From Clostridiales bacterium COT073_COT-073 (GTDB taxonomy: Bacteria; Bacillota; Clostridia; Lachnospirales; Vallitaleaceae), in assembly GCA_003858485.1 (NCBI GenBank), contig RQYD01000034.1, forward strand, positions 1 through 41,253: a DNA stretch of 41,253 bases. Direction: 5' to 3'. Position numbers and translations under genes: made by a program. Below are positions 34,125 to 41,253 of this stretch, piece by piece. Position 1 is the stretch's first letter. Each line of letters begins with the position of its first letter. The notes beneath the pieces were generated by a model. The model saw only the letters and a list, made by a program, of their open reading frames with translations, was not told the origin of the DNA and made no database searches.

Positions 34125-36116
34125 ATGAAAAAAGTTCTATCGTTATTAATGGCTTTCATTCTTGTTCTCTCAGTGGCGGCTTGTACTCCGACTAAGAAAG
34201 ATGAAGAAAAGAAAACAGATGAAAAGCAAGTGACTGAAAAAGAAGCGGAAAAGAAAGAGGAAGAAAAAAAGGATGAGCCGAAAAAAGAAGAAGAGGCAAA
34301 ACCTGAAGTCAAGAAGATTATCAATCTGATTGAAACTTCCAATATTCCGTCCCTGGTAACATGGTTGGCAACTGACTCAGTTTCTTTCCGGGTACTTGGT
34401 AATATTAACTCTGGTTTATTTACCAATGATACTAATGGTGTACCGGTAGAAGATCTGGTCGATAAATATGAAGTGTCAGCAGATGGTTTGACCTATACTT
34501 TCCATTTGAAAGATGCGAAATGGGTAACTGTAGACGGACAGGAATATGCACCGGTTACCGCCAATGATTTTGTGTTTACTGTTAAAAAATTACTGGATCC
34601 GAAAGAAGCATCGCAATATGCATTTATGGTAGCAACTGCCGGCATTAAGAATGGTGAAGCAGCGGTTGCTTTATCTGAAGGCATTGTTGAACATGAAACC
34701 AATGTGAAAAACTTGGCAGACATGAAGTTAAGCGATTTTAAAGATAATGAAAAAGAAACTGCGCAAGCTCAATTTGATGCAGCCAAAGCAAAGTTAGAAG
34801 AAGCTGTTAAAAAAGGCGAAGCTGATTTTGCTGATAAATATGGTTCTTTGGAAAAAGCCCATGAAGAAGTTCAAAAATTAATTGATGGAATAGGTGTAAC
34901 TGCAGTTGATGAAAAGACAGTTAAATATGAATTGGCTAATCCGGTTCCTTATTTTACTGCTCTGATGACTTTCCCATCTTTCTTCCCGGCCAATCAAAAG
35001 TTTGTCGAAGAAAAAGGTGATAAATATGGAAGCAGTGTTGATAACTTCTTATATAATGGTGCTTATATTTTCAAAGACTGGAAGGTTTCACAAAGACATT
35101 ACTTAGAGAAAAACCCAATGTACTGGGATGCTGCTAATACCCAAAATGATGGTATTGATTTCCGGGTAATTGAAGGTGTTGATAATGATACAGTAGTTAA
35201 TATGTATTTGGGTGGACAACTTCACAGCGCCGGTCTTTCGGGTGAAAATGTTGAAAAATATGGCAATCGTCCGGATGTGGTAACAAGTGAAGATACAACT
35301 TTATTCTATATTGAAATGAATCAGGGAAAAGGTGAGCCAACATCAAATAAAGCTCTGTTAGCTAATGTTAAAGCCAGAAAAGCTCTTAATATGGCATTTG
35401 ATAAGGACTATGTCACCAAGACTATTTTAGCTAACGGTTCTCTGACTGCAGATTACCTGGTACCGGTTGGACTGCATAGCAGCCACGAATTTGGAGATAA
35501 AGATTTCCGTGAAGTAGCCGGTGATTTATTTAACGGTAAAGAGGGATACAACAAATATAATGTGGAAGAAGCTAAAAAGCTTTGGGCAGAAGCCAAGAAG
35601 GAAACCGGAGTGGATAAAGTTCAATTAGAATTGATCATTTTCCAGGGAGAATCATCATCTAATATTGGTACTCACTTAAAGAATGAATGGGAAAAGAACT
35701 TAGAGGGTCTGACCATTGTCTTAAAGCCATTGCCATTCTCAGAAAAAATTGCTCGCGGAAATCGTGGCGAATTTGAACTGAACTTTGCCGGTTGGGGACC
35801 AGATTATCCGGATGCCATGACTTTCGTTGATTTATATGTGACCGGTGGTGGACATAATAATTTAGGCTATTCCAATAAGGATTATGATGCTGTGATCGCC
35901 AGTGCAAAATCGGGTGAATTAACAGCTCCGGACAAGGTCAAAGATAGATTTGAAGCTTTGGTAAAAGCAGAAAAGACTTTGCTTGAGGATGATCAGGTAA
36001 TTCTTCCTTTATACCAAAGAGCCAGCACCGGCCTGCGTGATCCGAAGATCACTGGTTGGAAACTGCAAACTTTTGGCGCGGATTATATCTTTAAATGGGT
36101 TGGATTAGAAGACTAA
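34125..36116 (+). CDS. oppA: Oligopeptide ABC transporter substrate-binding lipoprotein
   Basis: A 663-residue extracellular peptide-binding protein (SBP family 5). The signal with lipobox LSVAAC is followed by a very charged Lys/Glu linker (about 25-65), then the binding fold with YTFHLKDAKWVTVDG and later NMAFDKDYV, LNFAGWGPDYPD and LYQRAS, family signatures. An insertion rich in helix-forming Ala/Lys/Glu residues (about 180-255) looks like a coiled coil and is not usual. AAAGGAGG is at 34109-34117, and the ATG at 34125 is preferred over the in-frame 34086. It heads the opp operon with its own promoter and is followed by a hairpin, typical for excess expression of the binding protein. Confidence 0.93.
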   Translation: MKKVLSLLMAFILVLSVAACTPTKKDEEKKTDEKQVTEKEAEKKEEEKKDEPKKEEEAKPEVKKIINLIETSNIPSLVTWLATDSVSFRVLGNINSGLFTNDTNGVPVEDLVDKYEVSADGLTYTFHLKDAKWVTVDGQEYAPVTANDFVFTVKKLLDPKEASQYAFMVATAGIKNGEAAVALSEGIVEHETNVKNLADMKLSDFKDNEKETAQAQFDAAKAKLEEAVKKGEADFADKYGSLEKAHEEVQKLIDGIGVTAVDEKTVKYELANPVPYFTALMTFPSFFPANQKFVEEKGDKYGSSVDNFLYNGAYIFKDWKVSQRHYLEKNPMYWDAANTQNDGIDFRVIEGVDNDTVVNMYLGGQLHSAGLSGENVEKYGNRPDVVTSEDTTLFYIEMNQGKGEPTSNKALLANVKARKALNMAFDKDYVTKTILANGSLTADYLVPVGLHSSHEFGDKDFREVAGDLFNGKEGYNKYNVEEAKKLWAEAKKETGVDKVQLELIIFQGESSSNIGTHLKNEWEKNLEGLTIVLKPLPFSEKIARGNRGEFELNFAGWGPDYPDAMTFVDLYVTGGGHNNLGYSNKDYDAVIASAKSGELTAPDKVKDRFEALVKAEKTLLEDDQVILPLYQRASTGLRDPKITGWKLQTFGADYIFKWVGLED

Positions 36117-36131
36117 AGTTATATATTAGTT

Positions 36132-36440
36132 CTGACGGTGAGAACAGTCCGACAAATGATGATTTATTTAGGCAGAGCCTTGCTCTGCCTAAATTATGTT
36201 ATATCACAGGGTATTGTTGACCATTTTGCGATATAACGATCTTTAGAAAAATGATAAACATTTTCGATATTTGATGATATAGTTTATGAAATAAAACAGA
36301 CTAAGAATAGCCCGGATTTGATTGGCAGGCTAAGCACATAATCTGTGCAAAGTGCTCTAGTTTTTGTCAAATTAGAACACTTTACGCAGAGTATGTGTAA
36401 CTGACAGTGAGAATAGCTTGACAAATGATGATTTATCAGG
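36132..36440 (+). repeat. Direct repeats around the oppA-oppB leader
   Basis: CTGAC(G/A)GTGAGAA(C/T)AG, a short variable part and GACAAATGATGATTTAT occur at 36132-36168 and again at 36401-36436. Between them lie the oppA hairpin (36167-36193) and an AAAGTG-TCTA/TAGA-CACTTT pairing (about 36349-36383). The rest, to 36555, has no gene. It may be a decayed insertion or a duplicated leader. Confidence 0.6.
36167..36193 (+). terminator. Hairpin after oppA (attenuator or stabiliser)
   Basis: TTTAGGCAGAGC and GCTCTGCCTAAA make a perfect 12-pair stem around CTT, 50 bases after the oppA stop. It has only a weak T-tract, so it may partly terminate or protect the oppA message. Confidence 0.7.
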
Positions 36441-36555
36441 TAAAGATAGCTGAATTATAAAAGTTTTTAGCAAAGAACAGTTGCAAATGGTATGATGGGG
36501 TAAAAGTATAATTGACAGAAAAGCGCAAAATAAGGAATGGAGGTTTTGTTAAAAA

Positions 36556-37512
36556 ATGTTGCGATATGTTATAGAGAGAGTGCTGCTGATTGTTGTAACA
36601 ATGTTTGTGGTAATTACCCTGAACTTTTTCTTGTTGCAATTAATTGATGGAAGCCCTTTCGACAACGGAAAAATTACACCGGTACAGGTGGAAATGATGA
36701 AACGAAAATATGGCTTGGATGCTCCGCCAATGGAGCAATATTTAAGATACTTAAAAGGAGTGGTGCAGGGAGATTTCGGCACTTCCTTTAAGTTGCAAAA
36801 TAAAGAAGTTAAAGATTTAATTGCTGATAAACTGCCCAATACTGTTAAAATTGGCTCTATGGCTCTGATCTTTGGTGTCATTGTCGGTATTTTGCTGGGA
36901 GCATTAGCGGCAATTTATCGGAATTCTTTTTGGGATCACTTTGTAACAGTTTTGGCAGTGGTTGGTGTGTCAATCCCTTCCTTTGTTATGGCTGCTTTCT
37001 TGCAGTATTACTTTGTGGTAAAACTGGGCTGGTTTCCCTTCCTTTTTCAGGAACCGGATGTGGACAAAGGCATTACAGTTTGGATGTCTGTTCACTCTAT
37101 GCTATTACCAGCGTTTTCGCTGTCATTTTATGTGATTTCGGCGACCATGAGATATATGCGCTCAGAACTGGTAGAAGTTTTAAATAGTGATTATATTTTA
37201 TTGGCCAGAGCTAAGGGCTTGAATAAATCTCAGGTGATTATGCGCCATGCTCTTAGAAATGCTTTAATTCCGGTTATTACCATTATTGGCCCAATGGCCA
37301 TTAGTTTGCTGACCGGTTCACTGGTAATTGAGCAGTTTTTTGGTGTGCCCGGATTATCTAAATTATTATTAAATGCGGTTTATCAAAATGACTATTTCTT
37401 AATTTTAGGTGTGAACTCGTTTTACAGTTTCCTTTATGTGGTCATTGTGTTGATCGTGGATCTTTTATATGGTGTGATTGACCCAAGAATTCGACTGAAA
37501 GGAGGCAATTAA
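36556..37512 (+). CDS. oppB: Oligopeptide ABC transporter permease OppB
   Basis: A 318-residue permease with six transmembrane helices; one begins at residue 9 and the rest lie in about 95-310. The EAA loop that contacts the ATPases is SDYILLARAKGLNKSQVIMRH (cited as DYILLARAKGLNKSQV), and GPMAISLLTGSLVIEQFF is the usual C-terminal helix. The length is typical. GGAGG at 36539-36543 is about 12 bases from the ATG, a wide gap. oppC begins two bases after the stop. Confidence 0.94.
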   Translation: MLRYVIERVLLIVVTMFVVITLNFFLLQLIDGSPFDNGKITPVQVEMMKRKYGLDAPPMEQYLRYLKGVVQGDFGTSFKLQNKEVKDLIADKLPNTVKIGSMALIFGVIVGILLGALAAIYRNSFWDHFVTVLAVVGVSIPSFVMAAFLQYYFVVKLGWFPFLFQEPDVDKGITVWMSVHSMLLPAFSLSFYVISATMRYMRSELVEVLNSDYILLARAKGLNKSQVIMRHALRNALIPVITIIGPMAISLLTGSLVIEQFFGVPGLSKLLLNAVYQNDYFLILGVNSFYSFLYVVIVLIVDLLYGVIDPRIRLKGGN

Positions 37513-37514
37513 AT

Positions 37515-38981
37515 ATGGAAAATAAAGAGAAAACTTCAGTTCTGGAAACAGAAAACCGGAACATCTCTACGGATCTATTTGTTTTAACCGATAGCCAGTC
37601 CGGTGAAATGGAAAAAATTGCCACCAAAAGTCTGAATTTCTGGCAGGATGCCTGGAGACGACTGCGTCAGAATAAAATGGCGATGCTGGGGATGTGGCTG
37701 ATTATTATTCTGATCATCATTGCGGTGCTTGCACCTTCTTCCTTAATGGCCTTTAAGAATTCAGATGGTTCTCCGTTTCGTTATGATGCGGCACCGGAAT
37801 TACTGGATGAAGATGGGAATGAAATTAATAAGGCAGATATTGCCTTTTTACCACCACGCATTCCCTATGTAGAAAAACTTGGAATTTTTAATGGAGTGGT
37901 GACTTTAGAGCGCGGAAGCTGGGATATTTTCATTGGAGATTTGCCGAAAACCGATGAATTTAAAGATTTGAAAAAACCTCAGAACCGCAAGAAATTAGTA
38001 GAAACCTTGGGGATTGCTTATCATCCGTTTGAAGTTAATGTCAGGGCAATTACGAAAAAAGATGGCGAAAAATATGTTACCTTATGGGTATTAAAAGATA
38101 AAAAAGAAGTGGAATTGCCGCTGAAAGAGATGATCAGTCAGTATAGCCGCTATCAGCCGGATACCTTTGAATTGGTTAAATCAGTGGTGGACGATAAAGG
38201 CGTGGAAATGCTGACCATTCATGCCAATGAATATGCCATTAAAAATGTAAATAATTTATATTTTTGGTTTGGTACGGACCGCCTGGCTTTAGATATCTGG
38301 ACCAGACTATGGGTAGGAGTGCGAATTTCTCTGCTGATTGCACTGGTTTCCATGGTAATTGATTTTTTACTGGGCATTATCTATGGTACAGTGGCCGGCT
38401 TTTATGGCGGTACAGCGGTTGATAATGTGATGATGCGTTTTGTGGAAATTTGGGGTAGTATTCCGGCCCTGGTGCTGATGATCATTATGATCAGTATTGA
38501 AAAGAAAATCAGCATCTTTTTGACCGGATTATTTCCTAAGCTGGATTATCAGGGAATTCGGTTTATTATTTTGATTTTTACCATGAGTTTATCCGGCTGG
38601 ATTGGCGTGGCCCGGATAGTACGGGCACAAATTTTAAAACTGCGGGATCAGGAATTTATTCTGGCGTCCCGGACTTTGGGTGCCAGTAAAGCGCGGCTCA
38701 TGGCTAAGCACTTGTTCCCGAATATTATCGGTCAATTAACGGTTATGGCAACATTTTCTGTGCCAGGGGCAATTTTCTATGAAGCCTTCTTAACTTTTAT
38801 TGGCTTGGGACTGCCAATTCCTATGTCATCACTGGGTGTTTTGGTCCATGAGGGCTATAAAGCAATCCAAAGTCGTCCGACTATGCTTCTTATTCCGGCA
38901 TTTGTGATGTCGATCTTGATGTTGTCTATTAACTTGCTGGCAAATGGCTTGCGTGATGCGCTTGATCCAAGAATGAGATAG
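37515..38981 (+). CDS. oppC: Oligopeptide ABC transporter permease OppC, with a large extracellular insertion
   Basis: A 488-residue permease, against about 300 in standard OppC. Residues 1-57 are cytoplasmic, helix 1 is at 58-76, then come about 190 residues before the next helix at about 268. That stretch includes the usual FGTDRLALDIWTR element at 252-264, but the extra 150 or so residues (about 80-245, with charged, beta-like sequence) are additional. The EAA loop is RDQEFILASRTLGASKARL. AAAGGAGG at about 37500 precedes ATG 37515. The insertion faces outside and may contact the binding protein or substrate. Confidence 0.93.
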   Translation: MENKEKTSVLETENRNISTDLFVLTDSQSGEMEKIATKSLNFWQDAWRRLRQNKMAMLGMWLIIILIIIAVLAPSSLMAFKNSDGSPFRYDAAPELLDEDGNEINKADIAFLPPRIPYVEKLGIFNGVVTLERGSWDIFIGDLPKTDEFKDLKKPQNRKKLVETLGIAYHPFEVNVRAITKKDGEKYVTLWVLKDKKEVELPLKEMISQYSRYQPDTFELVKSVVDDKGVEMLTIHANEYAIKNVNNLYFWFGTDRLALDIWTRLWVGVRISLLIALVSMVIDFLLGIIYGTVAGFYGGTAVDNVMMRFVEIWGSIPALVLMIIMISIEKKISIFLTGLFPKLDYQGIRFIILIFTMSLSGWIGVARIVRAQILKLRDQEFILASRTLGASKARLMAKHLFPNIIGQLTVMATFSVPGAIFYEAFLTFIGLGLPIPMSSLGVLVHEGYKAIQSRPTMLLIPAFVMSILMLSINLLANGLRDALDPRMR

Positions 38982-38993
38982 GAGGGGAAGAAA

Positions 38994-40025
38994 ATGGCCA
39001 AAAAAGTATTAGAAGTAAAAAATTTAGAAGTCAATTTCCGAACCTTTTCCGGAGAAGTAAAGGCCGTGCGTGATGTTTCGTTTGATGTTTATGAAGGCGA
39101 AACTTTAGCGATTGTTGGAGAGTCGGGATCGGGAAAATCAGTAACAGTTAAGGCGATTATGGGCCTTTTAGCCAGTAATGGTTATTATAAAAATGGAGAA
39201 ATTTTATTTGAAGGCAAAAATATTGCCACCATGCAGGAAAAAGAGCTGCACAATATTCGGGGAAACCGGATTGCCATGGTTTTCCAGGATCCAATGACTT
39301 CGCTGGACCCAACCATGAAAATCGGCAAGCAAATCATGGAAGTGATTCGTCTGCATCAAAAAGCCTCCAAAGAAGAAGCTTATCAAAAGGCCATCAAATT
39401 AATTGAATTGGTCGGAATCAGTGATCCGGAAGAAAGAATGAATCAATATCCGCATCAATTTTCCGGCGGTATGCGGCAGCGGATTGTCATTGCTATTGCC
39501 CTGGCCTGTGAGCCTAAAATTCTGATTGCTGATGAACCAACAACTGCCCTGGATGTTACGATTCAGGCCCAAATTCTGGATTTAATGAAAGATTTGCAAA
39601 AGAAAATCGGGGCTTCGGTTATCTTTATCACCCATGACCTGGGTGTGGTGGCCAATGTGGCCGACCGGGTGGCAGTTATGTATGCCGGCCGAATTGTCGA
39701 AGTCGGAACAGCCGATGAAGTCTTTTATGATCCCAGACATCCTTATACTTGGGGATTGATTGCTTCAATGCCGGATTTAGATACCCAGGGGAAATTATAT
39801 GCAATTCCGGGAACGCCGCCAAACCTGGTTTCTCCGCCCAAAGGAGATGCCTTTGCGCTGCGCAGTGAATATGCTATGAAAGTTGACTTTGAAGAGCAAC
39901 CACCTTTCTATAAAATCAGTAATACTCATTATGCGGCCACCTGGTTGTTAGATGAGCGGGCGCCGCAGGTGACTCCACCGGAAATTATAGTCAAACGCCG
40001 GGAAAAGATGAAAGGGGTGAGGTAA
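38994..40025 (+). CDS. oppD: Oligopeptide ABC transporter ATPase OppD
   Basis: A 343-residue ATPase. Walker A is GESGSGKS at about 42-49, the Q-loop contains FQDPMTSLDP, the ABC signature is FSGGMRQR, Walker B is ILIADEPTTALD and the switch histidine is in FITHDLGV. The C-terminal oligopeptide domain HPYTWGLIASMPDL is present. AGGAGGGG precedes the ATG, and oppF follows immediately after the stop. Cys residues of a possible iron-sulfur site are not obvious. Confidence 0.95.
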   Translation: MAKKVLEVKNLEVNFRTFSGEVKAVRDVSFDVYEGETLAIVGESGSGKSVTVKAIMGLLASNGYYKNGEILFEGKNIATMQEKELHNIRGNRIAMVFQDPMTSLDPTMKIGKQIMEVIRLHQKASKEEAYQKAIKLIELVGISDPEERMNQYPHQFSGGMRQRIVIAIALACEPKILIADEPTTALDVTIQAQILDLMKDLQKKIGASVIFITHDLGVVANVADRVAVMYAGRIVEVGTADEVFYDPRHPYTWGLIASMPDLDTQGKLYAIPGTPPNLVSPPKGDAFALRSEYAMKVDFEEQPPFYKISNTHYAATWLLDERAPQVTPPEIIVKRREKMKGVR

Positions 40026-40991
40026 ATGGAACAAAATGTACAGACCCAAAAGCCGTTTAATGAAGAAGTATTGGTCGAAGTTAAAAATTTAAAGCAATAT
40101 TTTAAAATGGGCGGCGGAAAAGTAGTGAAAGCAGTTGACGATGTCAGTTTTAAAATTCATAAAGGCGAAACCTTTGGTTTAGTTGGTGAGTCCGGTTCCG
40201 GAAAATCAACTACCGGTCGGACGATGATTCGTTTATATAACCCAACCGGCGGTCAGGTATATATGAAAAATCGCTTGATTAGCGGCAAAATCCCCAAAGC
40301 GGATGCAGCTTATGTCAACCGCAACATGCAAATGATTTTCCAGGATCCAATGGCTTGCTTAAATCCACGGATGAAGGTTATTGATATTGTGGCCGAAGGC
40401 CTGGATATTCATAAATTGGTGAAAACCAAGGAAGAACGTCGGGAAAAAGTGGTAAAAATGTTAAAATTGGTTGGTCTGGATGAGCAGCATATTGAGCGCT
40501 ATCCTCATGAATTTTCCGGTGGTCAAAGACAGAGAATCGGAATTGCCAGAGCAATGGCGGTTGAACCGGAGCTGATTATTGCTGATGAGCCTATTTCGGC
40601 ACTTGATGTATCGATTCAGGCCCAAGTAGTCAATTTGATGAATGATTTAAAAGAAGCGCATGGTTTAACCTATCTGTTTATTGCTCATGACCTGTCGATG
40701 GTAAAATATATCAGTAATCGGATTGGTGTTATGTATCAGGGGAAAATCGTTGAGCTGGCAACGTCAGAACAACTTTTTGCCAAGCCGCTGCATCCATATA
40801 CCCGTTCGCTTTTATCGGCTATTCCGCTGCCTGACCCGATTAGTGAGAGAACACGTCGGCGGACTGCTTATGTTCCGGCCAAAGAGCATGATTATTCCAA
40901 ACAGGCTCCAACCTGGCGGGAAGTGACACCGGGGCATTTTATTGCTGCCAATGATCTGGAAGTAGAAAAATGGGAGGCATTGTATCGCTAG
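40026..40991 (+). CDS. oppF: Oligopeptide ABC transporter ATPase OppF
   Basis: A 321-residue ATPase paired with OppD. Walker A is GESGSGKS at about 55-62, the Q-loop holds FQDPMACLNPR, the signature is FSGGQRQRIGIARA, Walker B is LIIADEPISALD and the switch region is FIAHDLSM. The C-terminal motif HPYTRSLLSAIPLPDP is present. It starts one base after the OppD stop, and the GGGGTGAGG before it lies in the end of oppD. It closes the operon and is followed by a terminator. Confidence 0.95.
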   Translation: MEQNVQTQKPFNEEVLVEVKNLKQYFKMGGGKVVKAVDDVSFKIHKGETFGLVGESGSGKSTTGRTMIRLYNPTGGQVYMKNRLISGKIPKADAAYVNRNMQMIFQDPMACLNPRMKVIDIVAEGLDIHKLVKTKEERREKVVKMLKLVGLDEQHIERYPHEFSGGQRQRIGIARAMAVEPELIIADEPISALDVSIQAQVVNLMNDLKEAHGLTYLFIAHDLSMVKYISNRIGVMYQGKIVELATSEQLFAKPLHPYTRSLLSAIPLPDPISERTRRRTAYVPAKEHDYSKQAPTWREVTPGHFIAANDLEVEKWEALYR

Positions 40992-41049
40992 ATATAGCTG
41001 TCAGAAAATGCGGATCACCTGGTAACCTTTAATAGAGAAAATGAAAGAA

Positions 41050-41098
41050 AGGGGCTGTTGCAAAACGATAAAAAAATCGTTTTAGCAACGTCCCTTTT
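41050..41098 (+). terminator. Terminator after the opp operon
   Basis: GGGGCTGTTGC with AAAACGAT pairs with ATCGTTTT and GCAACGTCCC, and six T follow. The left part, GAAAGGGGCTGTTGCAAAA (41047-41065), is nearly the same as the left end of the hairpin element at 22482-22500. Confidence 0.8.
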
Positions 41099-41253
41099 TT
41101 CTGCCTTTAAAATAAATAGGTTTGTTCCTTTTAAAAAATATTTCAAAGTGATACTTTTTCTTAATTTTGGGTACAACAAAAAAACCATCCCTTTTCCATC
41201 AAAATTTTTTAAGCGATATGGTTTTTCTTGTATTTTGTGGGGCTAAAATCCCC
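41099..41253. other. Right-end intergenic DNA
   Basis: No gene recognised. A short open frame (41058-41246) has no ribosome binding site and overlaps the terminator. The sequence has insertion-sequence-end character, but this is not proven. Confidence 0.3.

Noticed and set aside
41058-41246. 62-residue frame at the right edge
   Set aside because: It begins inside the opp terminator and has no ribosome binding site.

Overview
The window looks like a piece of chromosome from a low-to-mid GC Gram-positive Clostridia, probably a Lachnospiraceae-type gut anaerobe. This is inferred from the HU–RqcP–DivIC–TilS–Hpt–FtsH housekeeping order, strong AGGAGG-type ribosome binding sites, sigma-A-like promoters, S-layer-homology (SLH) surface proteins and lipoproteins. 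No species can be named from the sequence alone.

Layout. 1-5.4 kb: a core housekeeping run (hup; then rqcP, divIC, tilS, hpt, ftsH), preceded by a structured repeat at the left edge. 5.4-6.5 kb: a decayed transposase between two similar terminators. 6.5-17.1 kb: carbohydrate genes, namely a GH13 amylase-type enzyme on the + strand, an Rpn-family nuclease gene inserted between two identical 37-bp terminators, then on the - strand mannose-6-phosphate isomerase, phosphoglucomutase/phosphomannomutase, a lipoprotein and a large GH38 alpha-mannosidase. Together these suggest uptake and interconversion of mannose and glucose units from alpha-glucans and mannose-rich glycans. 17.4-22.5 kb: an SLH-anchored cysteine protease whose catalytic domain looks like the streptococcal IgG-cleaving enzyme IdeS, then a three-gene operon (polytopic membrane protein, small Cro-type repressor, lipoprotein) with two matching operators at its promoter. 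22.5-25.1 kb: a long hairpin element, a DUF4258/YgiT-type toxin-antitoxin-like pair, a tandem repeat array built from pieces of a tRNA-Leu 3' end, and a six-tRNA operon (Pro-Gly-Arg-His-Lys-Leu, - strand) with a near-consensus promoter. 25.3-31.1 kb: a giant 1856-residue SLH protein with a beta-helix, Ig-like modules and a caspase-like (C14) domain with a visible His/Cys dyad and an EF-hand-like loop. 31.1-33.7 kb: a structured repeat array abutting a C-terminally truncated CYTH gene, a DJ-1/PfpI protein and a small membrane protein. 34-41 kb: a complete oligopeptide ABC importer (oppA-oppB-oppC-oppD-oppF) with a hairpin after oppA and a terminator after oppF.

The most interesting content is the surface biology (an IdeS-like protease and a caspase-like protease, both on SLH anchors, near a peptide importer and a GH38 mannosidase), the double-operator membrane-protein operon, and several families of structured repeats, one of which recurs at three places and shows base changes that preserve pairing. 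All functional calls rest on motifs read by eye; no database search was run.
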